DNA of 64,000 nucleotides from Acidimicrobiia bacterium (GTDB lineage: Bacteria > Actinomycetota > Acidimicrobiia > Acidimicrobiales > SKKL01), in contig JBAYRL010000003.1 in the NCBI GenBank assembly GCA_041676705.1, positions 248,001 through 312,000 on the forward strand, written 5' to 3'. Positions 53,677 to 62,632 of this stretch are shown piece after piece (within the stretch, counting starts at the first letter, position 1; the number at the start of each line of letters is the position of its first letter). The position numbers and the translations under genes were made by a program. The notes beneath the pieces were generated by a model. It did no database searches and was not told the DNA's origin. It saw only the letters and a program-made list of their open reading frames with translations.

Positions 53677-55067
53677 ATGAACTAGTTATTTTCGGTGGAC
53701 CATCGCTGCCAGCCGCGGAAATTAGCCGACTCTTGCCAGAGGCAGTTGTGAAGCCGCCCGCCGCCATGGGTGATGTTTATCGTGCTTTAGGTGGCCGACC
53801 GAAGGCCATTGGCATTATCGACGGATATTTTGAACGTGTTCCTGCCCCATGGCACAAAGAATTGCTTTGGGCAATGGAACAAGGGGTACAGCTTTTTGGC
53901 GCTTCAAGCATGGGCGCGCTTCGGGCCGTCGAACTGCTTCCTTTCGGCATGGTGGGTGTCGGCACCGTATTTGAATGGTTCCGAGACGGTGTTCTTGAAG
54001 ATGACGATGAAGTGGCGGTGGCCCACCTTGGACCGCAGGATGACTTTCGCCCCACCACCGATGCCATGGTCAACATTCGCGCCACTCTCAGCCAGGCTCG
54101 ACACGAGGGCGTGATCACTAATGACGAGGCCGACCAAGTTGCCAAGATCTCTAAGGCCCTGCACTACACCGAACGGCGTTGGCCAACCGTATTGCGCTTG
54201 CTTGAGCGAGCGGCTGCTACCGAGGTGCAGCGCAAATTAGTCCCTTGGTTGGCAGAGGGTGCCATTAACCAAAAGGCGGCCGACGCACGACATCTGTTGG
54301 AAGTAATGGCGGAGTGGGACCGCTCGGGTCGTAGCGTCGCACCGAAGACCTGGAATTTCGAGCACACCACCTTTTGGGAGAAGGCGCGGCTTGAAATCGC
54401 TGAGGGACGCAGCCGTGATGATCTGCCAGCCACCGTGAGTGAGTTCGAACAAGTAATGGATGAACTACGGCTCGACGCGGTGGCCCACCAAGAAATATTG
54501 GATCGTGCCATGGTTCGGCTTTTGGCTTCGGCCTTTGCTGATGCACGTTCGGTCGAGCTGCGGCCCGATGAAACCCAATTGATGCTCGACGAACGCCGAC
54601 GAGAGATGGGTCTGTTGGAACAAGGCGACGTACTGGCATGGTTGGCTGAGGAACAAATGGATGTCGATGATCTACGCACGATCATTATTGGCGACACTCA
54701 TTTGGCCTGGTCAAGAGCATTGCTCGGCGATAGCTTAACCCCGGTAGCTACTGATGTACTGCGCATTGATCGGCGATACGGGACGTTGTTGAAACGAGCT
54801 CGGGAAAAACACGCCGCGCTTGGCTCAACCTGGGCGCACGAGCTCAACGACACTCCCCGCGGCAAGGCCGATACCGACACCGATGATGGCATGAACGCCG
54901 ACGAAGGCCAGCTGCTGGGATGGTGGTTCACCGAGGTGCACGGCGTTGACCCGCCTGATGATCTGGATAGTTATTTAGCCCACCATCGCTTTGATGATCG
55001 AGCAGCCTATTTCCGTGCCATTCGACGTGAACGGGCCTTCCGAAAAGCACAAGAAATAGGTTCTTAG
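53673..55067 (+). CDS. TfuA-like protein
   Basis: TfuA partners YcaO in peptide thioamidation (known for thioamitides and for methanogen McrA), probably by delivering sulfide. The N-terminal domain is clear: LVIFGGPSLPAAEISRLLPE, PKAIGIIDGYFERVPAPWHK, LFGASSMGALRAVELLPFGM and WFRDGVLEDDDEVAVAH. The remaining 300 residues are a helical C-terminal part I cannot assign. The GTG at 53673 overlaps the YcaO stop by four bases; a start at 53610 would lie inside ycaO. The length is 464 residues, so it is a long-form TfuA. Confidence 0.9.
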   Translation: MNELVIFGGPSLPAAEISRLLPEAVVKPPAAMGDVYRALGGRPKAIGIIDGYFERVPAPWHKELLWAMEQGVQLFGASSMGALRAVELLPFGMVGVGTVFEWFRDGVLEDDDEVAVAHLGPQDDFRPTTDAMVNIRATLSQARHEGVITNDEADQVAKISKALHYTERRWPTVLRLLERAAATEVQRKLVPWLAEGAINQKAADARHLLEVMAEWDRSGRSVAPKTWNFEHTTFWEKARLEIAEGRSRDDLPATVSEFEQVMDELRLDAVAHQEILDRAMVRLLASAFADARSVELRPDETQLMLDERRREMGLLEQGDVLAWLAEEQMDVDDLRTIIIGDTHLAWSRALLGDSLTPVATDVLRIDRRYGTLLKRAREKHAALGSTWAHELNDTPRGKADTDTDDGMNADEGQLLGWWFTEVHGVDPPDDLDSYLAHHRFDDRAAYFRAIRRERAFRKAQEIGS

Positions 55068-55073
55068 TCCGCC

Positions 55074-56219
55074 TTAGAGTGAGCGACTGATGATCTCTTT
55101 CATGATCTCGGTAGTGCCACCATAAATTCGGGTTATACGGGCGTCCATGTAGGCACGCGCAATGGGATATTCGGTCATGTAGCCATAACCTCCGTGGAGC
55201 TGCACGCCTTGGTCGACCGCACGGCCCTGTAGCTCGGTACACCACCATTTGGCCATGGCAGCGTCTTCGGCACTTAAGCGATCTTGGTTTAACAAAGCTA
55301 CACAACGGTCGATGAAACTTTGACCAACTTCGACCTCGGTGGCCAAGGTTGCAAGGGCGAATCGAGTGTTTTGAAAACTGCTAATGGGTGCGCCGAAAGC
55401 TTGGCGTTCTTTGGTGTATTCAACGCTCCAGTCCAAGGCTGCCTTGGCCGCCGCCACCCCAGCAACGGCGATTGATAGCCGTTCTTGTGCGAGATTGGTC
55501 ATGAGTAGCTTGAAGCCTTCGCCCTCGGCCCCAAGAAGGTTGGCAACCGGGACGCGGGCATCACTGAAAGCCAACTCCGCCGTATCTTGGGCGTGCATAC
55601 CGATTTTCTCGAGGTTTCGGCCCCGGCTGAAACCGGGCGTGTCTCGCTCGATAACCAACAGCGACATTCCGCGATGCTTCTGGGTGGCGTCAGTCTTAAC
55701 GGCGGTTATTACCAAATCGGCGTTGATTCCGTTGGTGATAAACGTCTTCGACCCGTTGACCAGGTAGTAGTCGCCGTCTCGGATGGCAGTGGTAGAAATG
55801 TTGGCGAGATCGGAACCAGTACCAGGTTCAGTCATGGCAATTGCCGTTATCAGCTCGCCCGAGCAGATACCTGGCAGCCATCTAGACTTTTGCTCGTCGT
55901 TGGTGAGGTCGCGGAAATAGGGCACACAAATATCGTTGTGCAACGTTATACCCAAGCCCGAGCCGCCAAGGCCGGCTCGCTGCACTTCTTCGTTTATTAT
56001 TTGGTTGTAACGGAAATCGCGGGTTCCCCCGCCGCCGTGTTCTTCGGGTAAATCAATGCCTAAGAAACCAGCGGCACCGGCCTTTAGGAACAACTCGCGG
56101 TCGACAACACCTTCTTTTTCCCATCGTTCAATGTTGGGTACGGCTTCACGTTCAAAGAACTCTCGAATGCTAGAGCGAAACATGTCGTGCTCAGCCTCGA
56201 ATACATCTCGTTCCATCAC
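55074..56219 (-). CDS. acyl-CoA dehydrogenase
   Basis: A standard 381-residue acyl-CoA dehydrogenase. It shows AAGFLGIDLPEEHGGGGTRD, AITAIAMTEPGTGSDL-type sequence (here ITAIAMTEPGTGSDLANIST), VNGSKTFITNGINADLVI and the C-terminal YGYMTEYPIARAYMDARITR. The catalytic Glu is expected at IYGGTTEIMKEII. It converges with the TfuA gene with six bases between stops. It is divergent from a TetR gene that may regulate it. The substrate is unknown. Confidence 0.94.
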   Translation of the reverse strand: MMERDVFEAEHDMFRSSIREFFEREAVPNIERWEKEGVVDRELFLKAGAAGFLGIDLPEEHGGGGTRDFRYNQIINEEVQRAGLGGSGLGITLHNDICVPYFRDLTNDEQKSRWLPGICSGELITAIAMTEPGTGSDLANISTTAIRDGDYYLVNGSKTFITNGINADLVITAVKTDATQKHRGMSLLVIERDTPGFSRGRNLEKIGMHAQDTAELAFSDARVPVANLLGAEGEGFKLLMTNLAQERLSIAVAGVAAAKAALDWSVEYTKERQAFGAPISSFQNTRFALATLATEVEVGQSFIDRCVALLNQDRLSAEDAAMAKWWCTELQGRAVDQGVQLHGGYGYMTEYPIARAYMDARITRIYGGTTEIMKEIISRSL

Positions 56220-56425
56220 ATTCCCTTTGCTTAACGTGCTTTCGGTCTTTCAGACTAATAGCGTTTCGAGAATCAACCCTAAGAACTGGCATGCCCTAAT
56301 CCGATATGATGTAAAACTGATCTAGGATATCAACCAACAAGACAAACTATGCACAAGATCTTTTCTGATCACCAACAACGCTGCGCTGTCACCCTGGCGG
56401 CTATTTCAAGAGGGCGAGCTTTGTT

Positions 56426-56974
56426 ATGACTATGGGTTCTGCCAAGGTACGCTGGCTTTTAGCCGGGCAGGAACTGTTACGAACCGGTGGGATTCGCTCG
56501 GTGAAGTTAGACGCACTCTGTGAAGAGGCTGGGCTAACCACCGGCAGCTTCTACCATCATTTTCGTAATATCGCCACCTATCGAAACGAACTGGCCACCT
56601 TCTACGGTGGTGATCAAGTTCGCGAGCTGATCTCAAGCATTACCGTGGCCGACCCCCTTGAGCGACTTGAGGCTGTGGCCGAGCTCGCCCACAACAAATC
56701 TCTCGGGCCGCTCGATATTGCCATGCGTGATTGGGCTGGCAGTGACCAACGAGCAGCCGCGGCGGTCGAGGCCGCCGACTTTGCCATGCTCGAACATTTT
56801 GCCCAACTCTTTGAAGACCTAGGGCATCGCCAAGATGAAGCTCGACTTCGAGCACTACTGCTCCTCTCGGCTGGCGTTAGTCGTGTTCACAATCCGTGGA
56901 AAGTTCCGAACGTGACCTCGACGCTTCTAAAACTGCTGGCGGGCCGCTGTATCGAGTTGAATCAAAGGCGCTAG
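56426..56974 (+). CDS. TetR-family transcriptional regulator
   Basis: A 182-residue TetR protein. The N-terminal HTH is QELLRTGGIRSVKLDALCEE followed by AGLTTGSFYHHFRN. The C-terminal helical domain would bind an acyl-CoA or other ligand. It is divergent from the acyl-CoA dehydrogenase gene at 55074-56219 across a 206-base gap, so control of that gene is likely. No clear palindromic operator was found by eye. Confidence 0.88.
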   Translation: MTMGSAKVRWLLAGQELLRTGGIRSVKLDALCEEAGLTTGSFYHHFRNIATYRNELATFYGGDQVRELISSITVADPLERLEAVAELAHNKSLGPLDIAMRDWAGSDQRAAAAVEAADFAMLEHFAQLFEDLGHRQDEARLRALLLLSAGVSRVHNPWKVPNVTSTLLKLLAGRCIELNQRR

Positions 56975-57059
56975 GTCGGAAAACCAGAGCCCAACCACTA
57001 ACCTCGGTGTGAAGGAATTCACTTTTGATTCCTGTCATACACCAATTGGGGGGTGTTCA

Positions 57060-57461
57060 GTGGACAGCATTGCATTGCATCAACAAGTGCTTGATGCGAC
57101 CGAACGGGCGCGAGCCAGCATGACCCTGCAAAACGTTCCCATCAACGTCTATGAAAGCTCGGCAGCAATGGTGGTTGTGGCACCATTTCCGACGGTTCAA
57201 CCCGATGATGTAGTTATTGAGCTGGCCGATGGCAAGCTTCGAATCTTTGGCGAGCTGCGAAGCGCTGGGCCGAGACAGTACTTGATTCAGGAATGGAAGT
57301 ACGGCGGCTACGAACGAGAAATTGATGTTCCCGCTGGCTTTGGCGCTGGCCTTGAGGCGTCGCTTTCACAAGGGCAACTAGCCGTTCGCGTATTGCGGGG
57401 CGAGCCAAGCACAGCACCACTAAGAATCCAGCCTGCCGATACTGCGCTGGCTCTGGATTAA
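57060..57461 (+). CDS. Hsp20/alpha-crystallin family small heat-shock protein
   Basis: The GTG at 57060 has a G-run upstream (TTGGGGGGTG) and gives 133 residues; a GTG at 57009 would add 17. The alpha-crystallin domain covers NVYESSAAMVVVAPFPTVQP, DDVVIELADGKLRIFGELR and YERE-IDVPAGFGAGLEASLS with QLAVRVLRG at the end. The IxI-type C-terminal motif is not obvious. It would act as a holdase chaperone. It stands alone, with 283 bases of non-coding DNA after it. Confidence 0.78.
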   Translation: MDSIALHQQVLDATERARASMTLQNVPINVYESSAAMVVVAPFPTVQPDDVVIELADGKLRIFGELRSAGPRQYLIQEWKYGGYEREIDVPAGFGAGLEASLSQGQLAVRVLRGEPSTAPLRIQPADTALALD

Positions 57462-57744
57462 ATCAGCAGATCAGCCGTCGGGTGAACATCCAATCGGCTA
57501 ACGAGCTAAACAAACGGCCATGAAACGCCAAGTCGTCGAGCGGTTGCTGGCGCAACCAGGTTAAATGGGTGCGCCGCCCGCTGCTGGTTGTGTTTAATCG
57601 TTTTCCAAAACTATTAACGTCGTTTCTAATGTTTGGTGTTGTCAAGCCGATCTCAAAGGTCAATGTAGGAAGGGTTGCACCACGTCCTACCCGCTCTTGT
57701 TACTCGTCGCAGGTTCAGCACCGCAGCTCGGGCCTTGAGGAGTC
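57462..57744. other. intergenic region without convincing gene
   Basis: A minus-strand open frame of 66 codons (57463-57663, ending ADWMFTRRLIC) has no ribosome-binding site or recognised family and may be a gene remnant. GAGGAG at 57736-57741 is the ribosome-binding site for the PAS gene. No tRNA-like fold or strong hairpin was found. Confidence 0.4.
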
Positions 57745-58314
57745 GTGTCCCAGAAAGATTTTCTTATGGCCAAAACTTCAGTACTAGCGACCGGCGTCGA
57801 ACGATCATTTGATCTAGATGAGGTAATTGTCTCTAAGACCGACCTCCAGGGTCGATTAACTTACGTTAATGACGTGTTCATCAGAGTCTCTGCTTACAGC
57901 GAGTCAGAACTAATTGGTAAACCTCATAACGTTATCCGACATCCTGAAATGCCTCGTAGCATCTTTCAACTACTTTGGGACACCATTAGGCATGGCAAAG
58001 AACTATTTGCATACATAAACAACCTGGCCGCTGATGGCGCATATTACTGGGTATTTGCTCACATAACACCGAGTTTAGACACTCAAGGAAATGTTCTTGG
58101 ATATCATTCAAACCGTCGAGTGCCTGACCGAGATGCCATAAATGAAGTGAGCCAGCTCTATTCAATGTTACTCACTCAAGAAAAGCTTGCGGGTCGAGGC
58201 AGAGCGAGCATTGATGCTGGCACCGATCTATTGCAACAAACTCTCGCTCGACAAAATCAAACCTACGATGAATACGTCTGGGGTTTAGCTACAAAGTCAG
58301 TAGAGAGACTGTGA
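57745..58314 (+). CDS. PAS-domain protein (Aer-like sensor half)
   Basis: A 189-residue soluble protein. Its PAS domain resembles the aerotaxis receptor Aer: VIVSKTDLQGRLTYVNDVFI, ELIGKPHNVIRHPEMPRSIF, DGAYYWVFAHITPSLD and GYHSNRRVPD. The HNVIRHPEMP block is typical of Aer-type FAD/heme-binding PAS domains. A helical tail follows. The stop TGA overlaps the next gene's ATG (TGATG). Aer proteins normally carry this PAS and the signalling domain in one chain; here they are two genes. It starts with GTG, with GAGGAG close upstream. Confidence 0.82.
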   Translation: MSQKDFLMAKTSVLATGVERSFDLDEVIVSKTDLQGRLTYVNDVFIRVSAYSESELIGKPHNVIRHPEMPRSIFQLLWDTIRHGKELFAYINNLAADGAYYWVFAHITPSLDTQGNVLGYHSNRRVPDRDAINEVSQLYSMLLTQEKLAGRGRASIDAGTDLLQQTLARQNQTYDEYVWGLATKSVERL

Positions 58315-59228
58315 TGTTCAAGATGTCGACACTGAAGAAACCTGGAAGCACTAAACGACAACAGTTTAGACAACAATTAGAGCTCTTCGAAACAGCCATA
58401 GCGACCATAACATCCGTTTGTCGGCGAACTAGCCAAGGCGATTTAGAAGTACGGGTTCCGAAGCTTACCGACGATAACCTGCTGATCCCAGCTCTAGAGG
58501 AAGTACGTTGGGCTATAAATTCATTAATCGATAACACCGACGCCTACGTTCGAGAGTCAAGTGCAACCCTACAGGCAGCGGCGGAAGGTAGGTTCTACCG
58601 ACAGTTCCTAACCCGGGGCACACAAGGCGCATTTACCACGGGTGCCAAAACCATTAATTACGCCTACAATGAAATGCGTTCGGCCGATGGCCTCATACTT
58701 GATGTGGCATCGAAAGTTAGTGAGGCATCCACCGACTTAAGCAACTCTGCTGGTGCCCTGGCTACTTCGGTAGGTATCGGTGTATCTGAATCAAAAGCGG
58801 CTAGAGAAACTGTCGTCCTTTTAGAAGAGGCGTCAAAACAAATAGAAGAAGCGGCAACCCTTATACAGAAGGTCGCCGCCCAAACCAAGCTACTTGCGTT
58901 TAATGCAACCATAGAGGCTGCTCGTGCCGGAGAAGCCGGTAAGGGCTTTAACGTAGTAGCCACAGAAATTAGACATTTGGCAGATGCGACCTCTGAATCA
59001 GGTAGTCAGATTGTGCAGAATATACGGCAAACACAAACCGCTGCAGCTGCAGCTTCTGACGCCATAGCTAAAATTTCTAATGTGATTCAAGACATCGACC
59101 GACAAGCTGACGAAATCAGCGTGGCAGCAAATGGTTCAGGGTCTCAAGACGACGGTCTTGCTAACTTGAGCGAGCTTCTCCGAACCCGGCTTGCCGACGT
59201 CGTAAACGATAAGCGGGCCTTCTCATAG
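58314..59228 (+). CDS. soluble methyl-accepting chemotaxis-like signalling protein
   Basis: A 304-residue protein without membrane spans. Residues about 40-115 look HAMP-like (RRTSQGDLEVRVPKL, EEVRWAINSLIDNTDAYV). The MCP hairpin tip is AAQTKLLAFNATIEAARAGE and AGKGFNVVATEIRHLAD. The C-terminal helix is short, and no CheR-tethering pentapeptide is seen. It would bind CheW/CheA and so report the signal of the PAS protein encoded immediately upstream. GTG at 58311 is an alternative start. No other che or fla gene is in the window. Confidence 0.85.
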   Translation: MFKMSTLKKPGSTKRQQFRQQLELFETAIATITSVCRRTSQGDLEVRVPKLTDDNLLIPALEEVRWAINSLIDNTDAYVRESSATLQAAAEGRFYRQFLTRGTQGAFTTGAKTINYAYNEMRSADGLILDVASKVSEASTDLSNSAGALATSVGIGVSESKAARETVVLLEEASKQIEEAATLIQKVAAQTKLLAFNATIEAARAGEAGKGFNVVATEIRHLADATSESGSQIVQNIRQTQTAAAAASDAIAKISNVIQDIDRQADEISVAANGSGSQDDGLANLSELLRTRLADVVNDKRAFS

Positions 59229-59290
59229 CTCTCGGAGTCTAAATACACCAACTGAAGAGCTATCAGGACTGTGCGGACTATCAAGGTTTA

Positions 59291-59316
59291 CCATGGTATC
59301 AAATTTGATACCATGG
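59291..59316. promoter_or_regulatory. 26-bp perfect palindrome, putative HTH operator
   Basis: CCATGGTATCAAATTTGATACCATGG reads the same on both strands (26 bp, centre AAATTT; split here as 13 + 13: CCATGGTATCAAA / TTTGATACCATGG). It ends four bases before the ATG of the HTH gene, so binding there by the HTH protein would block its own expression. Confidence 0.72.
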
Positions 59317-59320
59317 GTGT

Positions 59321-59641
59321 ATGGAAGCAACTTTGATCGCCGAAGCCCGCTCATCGGCACAACTGAGTTTGCGAGAGTTAGCCAAGCGCGCAGGCACCTC
59401 ACACTCGACTTTGGTGGCCTACGAACACGCCCGTAACAGCCCCTCAATCGACACTATGATGCGAATAATTCGTGCCGCGGGCTACGAGCTCGACGTTCGT
59501 TTAGAACGCCGAATTCGCCGGGCCAACGGGCTCGACCGAGGCGATGAGCTTGAGATGGCCTTGGAACTAGCCGCGCAATTTCCGGCCCGTCACTCTCGCA
59601 CCCTTCAGGCCCCCAAGTTCCGAATTCAACCGGTTGAATAA
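59321..59641 (+). CDS. XRE-family HTH regulator (antitoxin-like)
   Basis: A 106-residue protein. The N-terminal HTH is clear: SAQLSLRELAKRAGTSHSTL and VAYEHARNSPSIDTMMRIIR. The C-terminal 45 residues contain ELDVRLERRIRRANGLDRGD. It is followed by a nucleotidyltransferase gene after 74 bases, the layout of AbiE-type and related toxin-antitoxin pairs, and is preceded by a perfect palindrome. It likely represses the pair. Confidence 0.82.
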   Translation: MEATLIAEARSSAQLSLRELAKRAGTSHSTLVAYEHARNSPSIDTMMRIIRAAGYELDVRLERRIRRANGLDRGDELEMALELAAQFPARHSRTLQAPKFRIQPVE

Positions 59642-59715
59642 CGCCCCAGCCAAACCTTAAGACCACGCTGTATTTCTGTGCCAACACAATTGTTGTCTAA
59701 GTGAGTGAACCCTAA

Positions 59716-60270
59716 ATGGCCTTCCCCGAACCTCGCCTTTCAATTGTTGACAAAATCGTGGAGATACATCTGGCTTTAAGTGCTGGTGAGGTTCCCCACG
59801 GCTTTGGCGGAGCATTGGCTTTGGCTTGGTGCACGCAACAAGCCCGAGGCACCATCGACATCGACATCAACATTTTTCTAGATGCCGAAGCCGCTGGCAC
59901 GGTGTTTGAAACCCTTCCCGACGGCCTCATTTGGAGCGACGACGACATTGAGGTGGCAACGCGTGATGGCCAAGTTCGACTCTGGTGGGACCAAACCCCG
60001 CTCGACGTATTTCTAAACACCACCCCGTTTCACCATGAGGTAGCCGCTCGAGTGCGCTACGAGAACTTCGCCGGGCATTCAATACCGTTTCTGAACTGTA
60101 ATGATCTGGCGGTTTTCAAAGCTTTCTTTAACCGCACCAAAGACTGGGCTGACCTAGAAGAAATGCTTGCTGCCCACACTCTCGATTTGCAACGTGTGCT
60201 TGGGGTATTGGCCCAACACCTAGGTGGCGACGACGAACGAGTCACCCGTTTGATAGGCCTCAGCGTTTAG
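59716..60270 (+). CDS. minimal nucleotidyltransferase (AbiEii/toxin-like)
   Basis: A 184-residue protein. HGFGGALALAWCTQQARGTI and DIDINIF show the GG...A and DxD elements of nucleotidyltransferases related to AbiEii or DUF6036-type proteins. TPLDVFLNTTPFHHEVAARV supplies the third acidic residue, and NCNDLAVFKAFFNRTKDWAD is the downstream helical motif. Such proteins act as toxins that modify tRNA or other RNA. It lies 74 bases after the HTH gene. Confidence 0.75.
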   Translation: MAFPEPRLSIVDKIVEIHLALSAGEVPHGFGGALALAWCTQQARGTIDIDINIFLDAEAAGTVFETLPDGLIWSDDDIEVATRDGQVRLWWDQTPLDVFLNTTPFHHEVAARVRYENFAGHSIPFLNCNDLAVFKAFFNRTKDWADLEEMLAAHTLDLQRVLGVLAQHLGGDDERVTRLIGLSV

Positions 60271-60476
60271 CAACAAGCGCGCGGAATGTGTGCGACCTCG
60301 CAATTTAGCCAAGGCCTTAAGCAGCGCCGAGCACGAAGATCTAATGGCAAGCGGTGCCCTAAGTCACCTTTATCTCAAACACTCAGGCGCGACCCACCTT
60401 GGCATGACATCATTACAACTTGGACTAACGCAGAAGCGAACCCGTTTCGAGTACCGACCAATCAAGGACGTTATAT

Positions 60477-62630
60477 ATGTCGATTGCTATATCCGAAGAC
60501 CACAAGGCTCTAGCGGAAACAGCCGCAGATTTCTTGACCAACCGCGGAGCCATCAGGGCCGCACGGACACTGCTTGAAACCCCCGACGAGCCCATTACCG
60601 AGCTGTGGGGCGAAATGGTTGCCATGGGTTGGCCAGGGCTCCACATTCCCGAAGAGTATGGCGGTTCGGGCTACAGCCTTGAAGAGCTAGTGGTGGTCAT
60701 CGAACAAACTGGCCGCGAGGTGACCCCCGGCCCATTAGTTCCAACCACAATTGCCAGCGCCGTGATCGATGCCGTGGCCGACGAGGCCACCAAAGCCCGG
60801 CTCCTACCAGGTCTGGTTGACGGTTCACTCCTAGGCGGTATTGGCCTTGGCGGAAGCGTTTCCGCCAACGGCGACAAAGTCTCAGGCGATGCGGGCACGG
60901 TCTTGGGCGGCGGATTAGCCAACATCATCGTGGTGCCTACAGGAGCCGACCTAGCCATCGTGGAAGTCGGTGCTGGTACCTCCGTTGAAAATCCACCCAA
61001 CCTCGACCCCACCCGTCGCAGCGCACGCGTTTCATTTGATGGCGCCGAAGCCACGGTAGTGGCTGGTGGCGCTCAAGCTTTAGTTGATTTAGCCCGCGTT
61101 ATTCTGGCCGCAGAGGCTACCGGGCTAGCCGCAGCCTCTACTGACCAGGGTGCCCAATACGCCAAAGAACGTCTGCAGTTCGGTCGTGTGATTGGAACCT
61201 ATCAAGCGGTGAAGCATCACTGTGCCAACATGGCGGTCGCGACCGAGCTGGCCACCAGTGCCGTTTGGGATGCCGCCAAAGCTGCTGCCACCGGAGGTGA
61301 TGTTTTCACCTTCACCGCTGCTACGGCGGCCTCACTAGCAGCCGATGCCGCTTATCTCTGTGCCAACCTGAATACCCAGGTACACGGTGGCATCGCCATT
61401 ACTTGGGAGCATGACGCCCACCTAAATATGCGCCGCTCGATCGTGCTGGGAAGCATCATTCGCCCCGACGACGCTGCCGCTGATTTGGTTGATCTAACCC
61501 GCAAGGGTGTTTCACGAGGTAAAGAGGTTGAGCTTCCCGAAGAAGCCGAACCAATCCGGGCCGAAGTCCAAGCTTTCATTGCCGAGCATCAAGCCCTTCC
61601 CGAGGCTGAACAAAAGGCCAACCTTATTGACTCGGGTTACGCGTTTGCCCACTGGCCAGCCCCATATGGCCGCAACGCTGGCCCAATCGAGCAGCTGGTC
61701 ATCGAGCAAGAATTTGCTAAGGCTGGTATTCAGCGCCCCAATCTGGGCATCACCGGATGGAATATTCTGACCTTGGTGCAATACGCCACCCAAGACCAGC
61801 TCGATCGTTGGGTCATGCCAGCTCTCAACCAAGAAGTTATTTGGTGTCAGCTCTTCTCGGAACCCGATGCTGGCTCGGATGCCGCTGGTGTGAAGACCAA
61901 AGCCACCAGAGTTGACGGCGGCTGGCTGGTCAATGGCCAAAAAGTGTGGACCTCGGGTGCCCATCTGTCGTCATTTGGCCTGGCTACAGTACGAACCAAC
62001 CCCGATGTACCCAAGCACGATGGCATCACCATGATGGTGATTGATATGCACGCTGAAGGCGTTGAGGTTCGTCCCCTGCGTCAAACCAGCGGTGATTCCG
62101 GCTTCAACGAGGTGTTCTTCACTGATGTTTTTGTGCCCGACGACGATGTGGTTGGCCCTGTTGACGGTGGTTGGACTGTCGCTCGCGCCACTCTAGGCAA
62201 CGAGAGTGTCAGCATTGGTGGGGGGCAAGGTGGTATGTCCGTTCCACCATCGATGTTGGTTGAAACTTTCGATGCTCATCCCGAGCGTCTTGATGGTGGC
62301 GCTGCCCGCCTAGGCCGTTATATCGCCAAGAACCAAGCTATTGGGTTGTTGAACCTGCGGGCTGTGAACCGTGCCGTTGCGGGCGCTGGACCTGGCCCCG
62401 AAGGTGCCATGACCAAGCTCATCTTGTCAGAGCTAGGCCACGAATCGGCAGCCTTCATTGCTGAAATGAACGGCCCCGACACTGCCTTTACCGATGGTTT
62501 GGGAGCTATTGGTCACGGCCTCTTCATGATGCATCGTGGCATGTCGATCGCCGGTGGAACCTCGGAGATTAAGCGGAATCAAATTGGTGAGCGCATCCTC
62601 GGGCTCCCCCGCGACCCGTTGATTAAGTAG
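60477..62630 (+). CDS. double-domain acyl-CoA dehydrogenase fusion
   Basis: A 717-residue chain with two acyl-CoA dehydrogenase units. Residues 1-340 form the first (GWPGLHIPEEYGGSGYSLEE to HGGIAITWEHDAHLNMRRSI). Residues 350-717 form the second (VIWCQLFSEPDAGSDAAGVK, WLVNGQKVWTSGAH, GGTSEIKRNQIGERILGLPR). The first unit lacks a strong EPGAGSD-like motif, so it may be structural. Actinobacterial FadE proteins acting on steroid side chains are often hetero-complexes of two such units; this single chain may be the fused form. AAGGACG precedes the ATG. Confidence 0.9.
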   Translation: MSIAISEDHKALAETAADFLTNRGAIRAARTLLETPDEPITELWGEMVAMGWPGLHIPEEYGGSGYSLEELVVVIEQTGREVTPGPLVPTTIASAVIDAVADEATKARLLPGLVDGSLLGGIGLGGSVSANGDKVSGDAGTVLGGGLANIIVVPTGADLAIVEVGAGTSVENPPNLDPTRRSARVSFDGAEATVVAGGAQALVDLARVILAAEATGLAAASTDQGAQYAKERLQFGRVIGTYQAVKHHCANMAVATELATSAVWDAAKAAATGGDVFTFTAATAASLAADAAYLCANLNTQVHGGIAITWEHDAHLNMRRSIVLGSIIRPDDAAADLVDLTRKGVSRGKEVELPEEAEPIRAEVQAFIAEHQALPEAEQKANLIDSGYAFAHWPAPYGRNAGPIEQLVIEQEFAKAGIQRPNLGITGWNILTLVQYATQDQLDRWVMPALNQEVIWCQLFSEPDAGSDAAGVKTKATRVDGGWLVNGQKVWTSGAHLSSFGLATVRTNPDVPKHDGITMMVIDMHAEGVEVRPLRQTSGDSGFNEVFFTDVFVPDDDVVGPVDGGWTVARATLGNESVSIGGGQGGMSVPPSMLVETFDAHPERLDGGAARLGRYIAKNQAIGLLNLRAVNRAVAGAGPGPEGAMTKLILSELGHESAAFIAEMNGPDTAFTDGLGAIGHGLFMMHRGMSIAGGTSEIKRNQIGERILGLPRDPLIK

Positions 62631-62632
62631 TA

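Noticed and set aside
57463..57663. Minus-strand 66-codon open frame
   Set aside because: No ribosome-binding site, no family and no context; kept only as a possible remnant.
60290..60577. Plus-strand 95-codon open frame upstream of the fused acyl-CoA dehydrogenase
   Set aside because: It overlaps the clear dehydrogenase start in another frame, and no family is recognised; treated as leader or remnant sequence.
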